From Catonia carolina (Eukaryota > Arthropoda > Insecta > Hemiptera > Achilidae): 64,000 nucleotides of DNA. The position numbers and the translations under genes were made by a program. Below are positions 1-12,500 of the stretch, in pieces (position 1 is the stretch's first letter; the number at the start of each line of letters is the position of its first letter). The notes beneath the pieces are model-generated. The model was not told the DNA's origin, did no database searches, and saw only the letters and a list, made by a program, of their open reading frames with translations. The stretch lies in NCBI GenBank assembly GCA_035578175.1, contig JAQMRL010000008.1, forward strand, positions 64,481,541-64,545,540, in the 5' to 3' direction.

Positions 1-442
1 TAGTTTTTCTAATATTTAAATTCAATCCCGTATCAACACCTTTCTATCTTTAATTATTACTGTAAAAATTAATACCAGACTACATAAAATTTAAATAAGT
101 CAGCAGATTGAAAAATATCTGATTGATCGGTGTGACTTCGTTCATATGGATGAATATTATGCACTAGTACTAAACATTAATATGTGTTGTAATAGTTAGG
201 CTGGTGGTGTAGGGGTCATTGCAACTAGCTTTTATATTGTGTTTGATTCTTTGTCTGATGTGGCATTTCTTCGTTTATCAACCTTTACTGTTTGCACGTA
301 GCGTTAATTTTCAAAACTGCTTGGATACGTAACAAAAAATAATAAAAGTTTTTCCATGTCATTACTCAGTGTGTTAAGAAGTTAACATTTTAATAGTAAT
401 TAAATCATTTACCTAATTGTGTTGTTTTTTTATTTGTTTCAG
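1..442. other. MEP-1 5' UTR intron (partial)
   Basis: Intronic sequence upstream of the acceptor at 441-442. No coding exon seen. A heavily decayed tRNA-like stretch may lie near 195-300. Confidence 0.5.
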
Positions 443-462
443 GTTTTACCCATTGACAACTG

Positions 463-529
463 ATGGATACTGAAATGGGTGAGACTGGGGAGGGGGCAGA
501 TGAAGTAAAGCACACAGGTCCAGAACTTG
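463..529 (+). CDS. MEP-1: MEP-1 coding exon 1 (start codon)
   Basis: The exon begins at 443 after a TTTGTTTCAG acceptor and ends at a GTTAGT donor at 530. The ATG at 463 has an in-frame TGA at 454-456 inside the same exon, so translation cannot start further upstream. A second in-frame ATG at 475 has a better Kozak context (G at -3 and +4). The exon encodes 22 residues plus the first base of a Gly codon completed in exon 2. This makes the in-frame ATG at 5756, upstream of the exon 2 acceptor, intronic rather than the true start. Confidence 0.75.
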
Positions 530-3500
530 GTTAGTTTATTTGTTTTTTTCTTTAATACGACCAAGCAAAATAAAAATTTAATTTAAGTAAGGGATGGACA
601 CCGAGTTAAAGTTAGCCCTTATGGTTACAAAAATATTTAAGATAACGAATTTGAGTGCACATGGTCATGAAATCAGTTCGTGATATGTAGTGTTTTACCA
701 GAATTGTAGCCAATCTTCAATGGTGGAGACTTCTTTAAGATGATAATACTAAGCTTCTTGCTTTTGCCAGTAATGTATACATCAACTACTTCAATCCTTT
801 GTAGCTCCTGTTAAATGAACAGCTGTGGCCCGCTGGTGTCGTGGTTAGCGCAACTGGCATCTGTGCCAGGGTGTCCCGGGTTCGATTCCCAGTCAGGTCT
901 GGCATTGTTTCATTTTCATTATTATAGACTGTCTCAATTAGCAGAAATTTCAGAACAGTCAGACGTAAAACAAAACAAAAAATGTTTAAATGAACATTAT
1001 TTATTAATTTGTTACTTAGTCTAAAGATTAATAAAAAGTAACTTGTTTTTTTTCTTCTTTTTCTTTTTAACTTTGATCTCCAACTGAAGTAAATGACTGT
1101 TCTGTTCTATAAAATATTGTTCACAATAGAAACTTCTGTTTCTTAATTAGACATAAAATTATTTTATATGTTTTACTGATAAGCAATAGCCTCATGTGAA
1201 TTTGTAAGATTTCACATTAGAATGCAAAAGAAATATTCAAAGTAAAAGTTCATTTCTCTCATAAGTTTGTTTCTTCCAAGCTTTCAACTGTTTCTGGTGA
1301 TGTAATTGATTGTGAAAATTAAAGAAATAAATTCATATTGTGAACTTTATCATTTAGTTTACTCTTGTTAACAATTAAGTTTAATGGTTTTCACAAACTG
1401 ATCAATGATTTAATACATTTTTTGAGACTCAGATTGGTTTTCCGATGCAGTGAGAATACTTCTATGTATCATTTAAAAGTAGTTAATGAACTGTGAAATT
1501 TGTCTTTTATTGCAATTCTCTGTATAACAATTTTTTAACTCAAAAAATGTGCATCTGCTGTTGCAGAATAAAGAACAATTATCACAAGTTTGCTTTTAGA
1601 AATGCTAGTTTTGAAATGTTTGGTAAATTATTTTTGATTTATAAATATTCATAATTAATAATTAAGTAATGAAAATTTTTATTATCCCTAACGTGTGTGT
1701 GTTTCAATCTGTTCAATTCAGAACAATAAGTAACCCCTTGACCCAATGAGATGAGGATGATGTGTATGACATGTAATTGAGGTGTCGTCCTGTGTAGATC
1801 CAGGCGTACCATTCCTTGGAGAATATGGTTAATTGCACTCCAACTATGAGAATACACCGGTAACAACTTTCTAGTACTCAAATTTGTATAAAAGTAACTA
1901 CCTTAAATAGGATTTAGACCAGGACCTTCGTTTCCGAAAATCAGTTAAATAGTTTATTCACGGTAAAACTTTTACCTATAGACCAACTCAGTGGGTTAGC
2001 AGTAAAGATAATCCAATTTTTTTATAAATCTTTAAAAGCATTCTGCAAGTTACAATAAATTTTTCAGTAGAATTTTAAGGCGTTGATAGTCTCTTTCGTA
2101 GTTTAGTAGACCTAGTTTCAAGACGAAATAGACGTAATTGTTGCTTGCTGCTTGGGCTTTTACAAGAAAAAGAGCAGAGATAAAAAAAAGAAAACTTATC
2201 GGGTTTATAATTTATATAGAAGAGGAAGTAAAATTTTAGGTGATGTGGAACAAAAAATTCATAACTTCTGTTCCCCAGTTTTCTTTATCACCATTATCAT
2301 AGATTTCTTCTGCTTAACATGCCACAGGTGGAATATTTGTCGATGTGTATTCTTTTTCCTGTATGTAATCTTGTAAATAATCCCATCCAGTCTTCGTATC
2401 TCTATTTCTAATTATTTTAAGCCACTTGTTCGGTTTTTCTGTCAGATTAAAATTCTTCTGAAATAGGATCGAAGCAAGTTCCACCTATTCTTGGAGTCAT
2501 TGAGTGAGGCACCTAATTCATCTCCATCTTGATTCTTGTATTATCTTTAACAAGAACATAATCTGAGTCTCTGTCATTAGAATCTTACAAACCGCGGTCC
2601 TTTTGTAGAAGCAGGATTATCTTTTTTATTCATATTAGAATTCAAGAAATGAATGAATACACAAACTTTAACTGAAGAAAGGATAAATTGTTGCCAAATG
2701 GACTCCAGAAATTTTGGACATTTTTCCCACCACCTGGTAATTAAGCAGCTTAAACTGTTTCAGGTTGTATTATGACAGTCTAAACCATAAGATACTGTTC
2801 GTCAGCTATGTCAGACTGTCATCTGTTATGACCCTGATGAATCCTATTGCGAGCAGTCGAAGACTGCACAATCTGTGCACATGATACCTGCACAGTTCTG
2901 CATGTGTTAAATTAAAAATGACGTATCGTAGGAATTAGAATAGATAAGACCATTTTGCATTTAAAACAGTCATGACATGGTAGCAGCACAGTTTTACTTG
3001 TAAATCCAACTTAAAAGTGCAATTTGTTTCCAGACATAGGAACTAAAGGTTAAAAATCATAAGAAATTTCAAAAATAAATTATTGTAGAAACCTTAAGTA
3101 CAAGACATCAAATTAAAAAAACTATTGTTTACTGAAAATTCATTGTTAATTTTGTGTAAGATAAAAAAAAAAAATTTATAATATTATTTAGGGTTTAACT
3201 TTAATTCTGTCCTGTTCAGTATGATATTCTATCATGCTGAATTATTCTTTTTGCGAGAGGGCTGAAAGATTGTGGGCTTGTTGAAATTGTTTTGTAACCA
3301 TTTACCTTGAAAGTTTGGCTTTTGTCTTAGCCATCTCATGGAAAGTATCATATTTTTCCTTGGTTTTTGTCCCATTTTTTCTTTAATTAGTAAGACTTCC
3401 TTTTATTCCTATTATTATATAATACAAACTATGAAAATGTGTTCTTTTTCACAAAAGAGCATTGTGGTAACCAAATGATATTATTTAATGATTTGTTTGG

Positions 3501-6500
3501 ATTTTGTATTCTTTCCTTGGGATTTTCTAATAATTCAGGAGCACAGAACTTAAAAAATTTGCTTTGTATGATGCTTAACAATAAGAAACTATCCTACATA
3601 TATTTCCTCTTAGCTAATTGTCTCTTGTCCATTTGTGTCTTTATATGCTAGACAACACAAAATAAAATGGTAAAGAAAGCAGTAAAATTACAAGACGGCG
3701 TCACTTGTGAAAAAAATAAAATATATTTAATTGATGCAGAAATATGATGTATCACAGGAAAATGCTCTTTTCGATTCATACTAGTGTTACAATTTAGAAT
3801 TATCTTTTATTTTTTGCGTTGGGACTCCATTTATTGTTAAACGTATAAAAACAAAATCTGTCGCAGATTTTTTTACTTACAGTCTATCTAGTAAAGCAAT
3901 GTTAGTGTGTGTTAAGATTTTAAAAATTGTTTAATAAAGGGTACTTTAATTTAGGAATAAAACTTGTTTATCATATTGTTGTTTTGAGTTGGTAGATAAT
4001 TTCTGTTGATTTGTTGCTAATTTTTTTGAGATTTTTATTTTGTAACTTCTATTTAGGAATATTTGAAAAGTATAATTAATTTAGGAGGAGATTTGAATCA
4101 AAAATTCCAGATTATTTTTATTTAATGTAAGATAATAATTTAAAAATCTTTTGAAAATGCAGATAAAAAGTTCAGTAATTCATTGGGTGGGAGAACATGT
4201 CAGTGTTACCACTCAATTTATTTTGCGGTTGCTTTTAGAGCTTTTTCACTCGCTTCTTTGAATGTTTGATAACTTGACCTGATGCACACTTTATTAAGGA
4301 GGCAGTAGTTCTACTGTGGGAGGAGGCAAAACAAATGACTATCAATAGTCTTGAGCACTTTGCATAATCTGTTGTCATGACAACAGGTAATAATAAATTG
4401 TGTTGAATTTATTATTTTTTTTATTATAATATTCCTAATGAGTTAACTGTGTATCAACTTCAAAAAATCTGGTATAAACTGAAAATTTTCAGTGCTATTT
4501 AATGTTAAGATTTAAAAAAAAATTAGTCTTAATTGTTTTCTGTTAGTTAAGTATACTGTTTAATGGAACTTTAAAATATTTACTCAATTGTTTAAATGTA
4601 AACTGTTTACCTAGTGTGTTCATTAAGACTGCTTTCGGTCATTCTGCATATCGATATTTTTTATTCAGTACTTGCATTTAAGTGTTAAATACTGGTAAAG
4701 TTTTAATTTTTTCTTTAGCTAGCATTATTTTTACACAAAAATTGGAATTTATGTATTGAAGTAATAAGAGTTTTAATTATCTTGGCGATATTGTTGGTAA
4801 TGTAAAAAGTATATGTAACTTTTAAGTAATTTTATTGTGTTCTTATTTTATTTTTAATAATAGAGAAATGGTTTACGAAAATATTAATTTATACTTTTGT
4901 ATAAAAATATGGAGGTGGTTTCTGGTTATAACAATTCAATACAAGTAACTCTAGAGGAATTTTTTAATATTTTTACAATTAAGAATTAATTTACTGATTT
5001 TGTTGAAAAATATTATTTAATTACTGTGTAAATTTTAATTTTCCATTAAACTTTTGGTAACCGTTAAAACTTGATAGCCAGCCAGTTAAAAAAGTGTACT
5101 CATATCTACATTGTACCAGGCATGTAGGTTTTTAGCCATGTTTTTTTTCAACATGGACTACGATTATCTGTTGTTTTGTCGGGCATTATAATTTGCAATA
5201 ATTTAAATTGTTTATATCCATCGCATGCCCAATGTTTTTCAGTTTTCTTTTTATAATGGCATCTATAATTTTGACGTTCATCTCTAAAAGAATATTTTAT
5301 TCTCAAATTCTTCATAGTCATCCCTGTTCAAAGTCCTTCAACACCATAGAACAAAATTAAAAACACATTGCAAAGTAAGCAAATAACTATGAAAAGTTTT
5401 TGTCTTTATTGCCTAAGACTCTGCCCATTTTTCTAATGATGTACAAGCTTGATCTGATCTCTGTTCGACTGTCACTGGTTTTGTATAACAGATAACCAAG
5501 ATAAGACTCTGCCCATTTTTCTAATGATTTACAAGCTTGATCTGATCTCTGTTCGACTGTCACTGGTTTTGTATAACAGATAACCAAGATATCTGATGAA
5601 GTCGTTTGAGTTTTATGCTTTTCACAGTAATATGACCACTCGCATTCTGCTGCTTTGTAATTACGAAGATCTTGTGCTTTTTAAACTCAAGTAATATTAT
5701 TTTAAATTGGAATTAGCTGTATTTTTGTTTTAGTGGAATCGTAATATAGATTGATATGTTTGATATTTGTTGTACAGGTGGTGGTAAATTGAACGGTGAC
5801 ATGAATGGTGCTTATGAAGATGAGCCCATGGACGTCTCTGATTCTGGCGATAATGAGGAACAGCTACAGAAGAATCTGTTTAAGAAGATCAATAGTTGCA
5901 ATAGTAGTGATGATACTGATAGCAAGAAAGGCAGTGAGTGTGTAGTAGAGGCTGACAACGAGGATGTGCCTAATAGTGAAGTGCCTAAAAATGATAAACA
6001 GGAAATCAATGAACGTGTGTCGAGTAATGGCTATAATCATCATGGCAGTGTTACTGCTAATGATGATGATGATGACGACGACGTAGTGTGTAGTTCAGAT
6101 GACAAAAACCGGGTCAGTGACAGCGTGGACTGTGATGATGATGACGACGACGATGTTGAGGATGGGGGTGATGATGACGATGATAATGGTGAAGCTAGTG
6201 AAAATGATTGTAGTGAGAAAGGTGCAGGTACGACAGCAGGTCAGACAGATGTTAGCAATAATGGTATTTCACAGAATAATGTTAACGATGAACAGGATGG
6301 TGATGTTAGTAGTAGTTTAGATATTTCCATTGTTCCCACTAAATCGGGTAAACAAAGTAGGCCTGAAGACTCTGATGTTGGTAATAGTAACGAAGTTACG
6401 AATGAAGAAAATATTTCCGGCAAAAGAGATAAAGAGAGCTGTGATGTTTCATCAGGAAAAGAATCTTCATCTGATACAGCAAAAGTTGTTTCCAGTGAAG

Positions 6501-9500
6501 GTGATAAAAATGATAAATCAGAAGATAAAGACAGTGATATTTTGAATGACGACGACTATGATGACGATGATGATGATGATGACGATAAAGATGAACCGCC
6601 TGTTATAGAAATTGATACAACTCCTAAGAAATCAAAAAAAACTCAAGAGAGAAAAAGTATGCCAATAAATGTTACTCCGAGGCGGAGTTCTAGAAATTTA
6701 AATAAACAGAAAAGCTATATTGAAAAAGATGAAAGAGATGTACCTTTTGAAGATGATGAATTGCCATCGTCTAAAGTATCTGTTGATGATCCTGACATTG
6801 AGGAAATAATGCCTCAGGATCCATTAGCTGACATCCCTAGTGAAAAGTTGTCTAGGTCTTCTTCAAAGAAAACGACTATAGTTGTAAATGACACTAAAAG
6901 GTTAGCAGAAATTGCTGCTGGCAGTAAATCATCAAAGGGTGGAAAAAAAGAACCGACTTTAGTTATAATCGATACAAATTCTATATTGTCAGGAAGAGGA
7001 CCTGTACCATTATCATCATCTCAGTTATTAAGTTCATCTAGTGGTACATCAATCGTGGCTGGACCATCAAGGAATCATCAGAATCAAGGAGGCTATTCAG
7101 TTTTACCAATCACGTTGCCGACATCACAGCAAATGTATTCAAGTCCACAGAGTCTAAGATCACCTCAGACGTCAATAAAACCAATACCTATGAACATACC
7201 TCAAGCGCCACCTGTTGTACCTCCTCCTCAGAAACAACCGGTTGTTCTTCCTTCGTTAACTGATGATATGTATGTCGTAGAAGCTCCTTCATTTATAGTA
7301 CCTTACGTTTATGAAAAACCACCGATAAAACCTCTTAAAGAATATGTTGAAAAATTAGAAGTAGTCGTTAAAGAATTGCAGTTGCAGTTAGAAAAAGAAG
7401 AAAAAGAAAGACGAGAGAAAGAGGAAAAAGAGAAATTAGAAAAGGAGAAAATAGAAAAAGAGAAAGCTGTTGAGCGCGATGAACAAAGTGAAGCCAATAA
7501 AGAAGTGAGTGAAGGGGATAAGGATACTGGTGATAAGGAGGGAGAGATTAAGGAGAAGGATGATGCCGAGAAAATGGAAGTGGATGAAAGCGCACCAAAA
7601 GAGAAGAAAGAAGATAAAGATGAAGAGAGTACGAAAGTTAAAGATGAATCTGACGATAAAAGTGATTCAGATGATAAACCTAAAGATCTTACAAAAGAAA
7701 AGGAAGATAAAGAAAAACCTAAGGCTGAAGGAGGTGAAACTTCTACTCAGGAAGGTGAAAAGGAAGAAGTCACAGAAAAAAAGAAAAGTGGAAACACATA
7801 CTTTGACAATGCTCTTGGTAAATTCTTCATGCAGATAGGTATCAATCTTGTTCAAGAACATGTTCAGACCGATCTGTTGAGATCTCAAAAACGTAAAAGG
7901 GAAAGAGAAGGTAGTAAATGCGCACCTGATGTACATATAGCTATTAATTCACTTATGCGTACGTTAGAGTTTAGTAAAGAAAATAATGAACCTTTTAAAA
8001 TGGATTTAAAAAAGTGCGAGTTTTGCAGTTTTAAAACAGAATCGCAATTAGTTTTGGCTCACCATCTTGAAACACCACATATGCGGAATTACGTGTACCG
8101 GTGTAATTTTTGTACGCTGGAAGTCCGTAGCCCTCATGACATATTATTTCACATGGAAGCCGAACATAATGTCAGAGGTAGATTAGAACGTGCACCAGCG
8201 TTTCATCAGTGTCCTAGTTGTCCATTCGAAGATAACCAAAAAGGAAAACTCACAAGGCATCTATTATCTTGCGCCAAAAAATACAGGCCAGAAAGAAATC
8301 AGGTTAGTGGAAATTGTTTAAAATCAAATTAACATGTTGTATTTTAATGAAACTGTATTTTGAGTTGCTTATACAAAGTGTGATTATAAAGTTTGGTGAA
8401 TAACTTTATTACGAACAAATTAATCAGTGGTATATCAAATTTGAATTGATTTCCGTCAAAGTACCCTCCTTGGCTTGTGGGTCTTTAGCGTGTCTTATCA
8501 CTCATCATGTTAATGCAACTTTGCATTTACATGGAGTTTTGTTGCAAACAAGTATCAAAGAATATCATGAAATGTTAAAATTAATGTATAGCAATTGAAT
8601 ACTCTGAAGACTGTTTACAAATGGAATGAGTTTAAAAGCAGAAATGAGTCGATTGAAAACTATAACAGTCAGAATGTCTTTCAACCTCAAAAACTGATGA
8701 AAATGTACAAAAAGTGGCAAAACTGGTTCATTGAACGGGTGATTGACTACTTTACCTTTTGACATGTAATGCTTTTATCAACAGGTATACTAAAATGCAC
8801 AAATTTAAACAAAAATATGAGTATTTTTTTAAAACTACCTCCAAATATACAATTTTCAAGATTGAGTAATAGAAAAATTCAGTCTTACTAAAAAGATTCT
8901 GTAAATTCTCTATGTTAAAATTTTGATGCACTTAATAACACTAAATATAGTCATGAAACAAAACTATATGAACATATAGTAACACATATAAAAACACACA
9001 ATAAACTTTAAAGAATTTGAGTTTAAAAAGCTTGTTATGACCAAAAAGCAGATTTGAAATTTTATGAAAGACTCCCAAGAGCCGATGACATTGGCTCTTC
9101 ATATATCTCGCTGTATTTTAAATATTTCTCAATGGATTACATTCATATTTTAAAGGATAGTAGTTTGTGCTTCTATCTAATTATTGTACTGTAAAATGTG
9201 TATTAGCCGAACATTTCGATTGTTTTGATTCTTACAAACATCGATAGTTTTAAGTACACCAACAGCAAAGTTTATTTTGGTGTTACAGCTGTTCTCAGTA
9301 TGATTTTCATACAATTTTGTTATGGTGTGTTTGTACTGTACGGATAGTTATTGTTATTTTGCACAGCTTGAAAAGAAAAGTAAGCCTTTTCTTTCTTTTG
9401 ATATGAATGAAAAAAATATTAAGATTTCTCTCAACACGTTTGAAAATTTTTTATTTACGGTTAAAAATTTCTTATTTACTTCAAATGTATTGAAACTATT

Positions 9501-12500
9501 TAAACTTGTTTTCCATTACTACTTATATGAGCTGAAAGATCAGAATTTAAAGTTAAAAATGGTACAAAACACTTTCTCCTTTGTCAATTCTGAACATTTA
9601 AACAATTTTTAAAAATTACCTGGTAAAATAACAGTATTTTAGCTTGGCATTCTTCGAACTAGTAGGTGCAGGCAGTCTGGCATCGTAAGGGTTAACAACG
9701 GGCAAGACAGTAACGTATATATATGTAGTTGCTCAGGAAAAGGTTAATTGTTTTAATGAATTAAATTAATACATGCCTAATTGTAATTATGTATTTATAG
9801 GAGCCACCATTAGATTGGGAGCCTCCGGCAAAGATACCCCGTGTGCCTCGTAATCGACCATCTGGTATGAGCCCTGGAAGTGCATTATACCAAGCAGCAA
9901 TGTCAGGCTTAAAACAGGGAGCGGCACAGGGTGTTCCTCTTCCTTTATTACCAAAATTAATGCCGTCACCGAATGCTGCTCTTGGTCAAAGCATTTTGAA
10001 CCGTGGAAGAGGACGTCCACAACTTGCCAATAGGTATATTCCAGATTTCCGATCTTCAAATGCTGCGATAGCAGCACAACAGAAAGCCGCTATTGCTGCT
10101 GCAGCACAAATGAGACCAGGTTAGTATTTTTCTGTTTAGTGTTCAAAAATTAAGTATATATAAATCTGTTGAAAAGACGTAAGTTCAGTACGGTTTTACT
10201 TCACAAAATGTCAGAAAACTCTTAACTGAATACTTGATAATGACATATTTTATATTTTTCTTATCTGTACTCAGCTATGGGATTACGTGAGCCAGCTTAA
10301 CCAAATTATTTAAAAAAACCAAACCAACCAAATTATTATTATACACGTTGTAGACCCTTATGAATCACGTGAAGCTTCTACGGTTCTTCCTGCGGGTTCT
10401 CCATGGCATCCCCATCTTCTCACTCATGGCTCTCTTCCTCTCCTCTGTCCACGTAGTGCCGGTCTTCTTGGCTCTGATCTCTGGCTGCACTTCCCACTCG
10501 TCTATTCTTTTTCTATACGTATCGCGGTCTGTCGCGTCTTCAGAAGTGAGTTGAGTGTCGTAGAGGTCTCTTCTTACTTGTTCGGCCCATGTCATGCCTT
10601 TACGATTTACTGTAGCAATAACCAAATTATTAATTATTAAATTATTTTTTTGCATAAAAAAGTGTATTAGAATTTTCACTAACATTGCAAAGAATTATTC
10701 ATACAAAAGCTTGTTTGTTAATTACAGTATTTCTCTTTCTGGCTCATTACATATTTGAAATTTTAAAATCACAAAAAGGAGTAATGTTATTTACTGAAGA
10801 TCAGTAGTAGTACAACCGTAATCACAAAACTTGCCACAGTGACGACGACTACTACAGTGTTGAAAAATATAAAACTTAAAAAGTTCTCAAAAGGAATTCA
10901 GTACTATTTACTTCAAACTTTTACAATTTATCATGTAAAATAAATCTTTCTTTAATTTACAAAACTTTGAAAAAAAAAATGTTTTATTCACAAAACATGC
11001 ATTATATTCTGAATATAGAAGTTCATAAATTATCTTGAAACAGATTCTCTTCAAATGTAATCATATCAAATTTAAAATTGATAACATTGTTTTACTGATG
11101 CATGTTGGCAGAAAGTGAAAAAGTGATGAAGGATATGCTTGAGAGATGGGATAGGGCTTGTGACATATGTTGAAGGAGAATACTTGTTCAAAAGACAAAT
11201 GGGTCAATCCATACCAAGTGGTCCAGAAAATAATTAATTGGTTGCTTGACCATCTCCAAAAAATTTTATATTTGGTGGATGGTTTCTGTCATGTTTTGTG
11301 AGCTCAAAAATAACTCAGAAAATTTTTTGTTGTTTACCATTTAAAAATGGCGGCCATTTTGATTGAAGGCCGCGCACTATTTTTAGCGTTTGCAGGCATC
11401 TACGATTTGTCACACTATTCAACAATGAGTTGCCCTAGACTTTTCAAATAAATTGCATTGAATTAAGAAAATTCTGGGCTACAAATTGAACATATAATTA
11501 CCTGAGTACTTGTATTTCTTAATATATTTTTAACAGCTCAAAAGTATTGGTCGCAAATGAAGAAAATTCAATTTTTGAAGGGTATTTTTTCAAAGAAGGA
11601 AAACTTTTTCAGCTTTAATATTTTTTGTGCTGTTAAAGTATACGAGGGGTACCCAAAAGAAACCGGAATTATTTTTTAAAACTATTTATTTTTAATTTTT
11701 TTACAAAAGAACCTTATCCCCTTCAAAATACTTCCATTACAACTAATACATTTGTCCCACCGGTGCTTCCACTGTTCAAAACATTTTTTGTACTCCTCTT
11801 CAGTGATGGCTGCCAGCTCATCCGTTGTTTTTTTCTTGACATCATCAACGTTGTTAAATCGGAGACCTTTCATGCCCCTTTTCATGCGTGGGAACAAGAA
11901 AAAATCACACGGAGCCAGATCGGGTGAGTACGGTGCGTGTGGTAGCAAAACCATGCCGTTTTTCGCTAAAAACTGGGTAACCGAGATTGCCGTGTGTGCA
12001 GGCGCGTTTTCGTGGTGGAAAAACCAGTCCCCTGTCTGCCACAAATTAGGTCTTTTACGACGAATGCTGTTTCGTAGTCTTCTTAACACTTCAAGATAAA
12101 AAGCTTGATTTACCGTCTGGCCTGGTGGAACGAACTCTGAATGGACAATTCCCCTCACATCAAAAAAACAAATGAGCATTGTTTTAATGTTCGATCTGAC
12201 TTGACGACTTTTTTTTGGTCGGGGTGATAATGAAGTCTTCCATTGACTGGATTGTTGTTTGGGTTTCCATAGCACCAAGACTCGTCACCCGTAATGATCT
12301 TTGACATGAAATCTGGATCAGTTTCAAGCTGTTGTTTCAAATCACTACACGTTTCAATTCGACGTTCCTTTTGAGTGTCTGTCAGAACCCGAGGCACAAA
12401 CTTGGCAGCGACTCTTTTCATTGTCAAGTCTTCTGTTAAAATGCGTTGGACTGAGCTCCAAGATAACCCACTAACCTGTGATATTTGGTCAATGGTCGGT

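Noticed and set aside
195..300. Another tRNA-headed SINE
   Set aside because: Only loose similarity to the head and B box; too decayed to support.
842..889. Functional tRNA gene
   Set aside because: A and B boxes are present, but there is no acceptor stem and a SINE body with A-rich tail follows; the same tail recurs elsewhere.
5756..5777. ATG at 5756 as the MEP-1 start
   Set aside because: It lies before a good acceptor (TGTTGTACAG), and the exon at 463-529 joins in phase with a better-supported start.
6099..7838. Several ORFs of 60-110 codons overlapping MEP-1 exon 2
   Set aside because: Shadows of the repetitive acidic/Lys-Glu codons in other frames.
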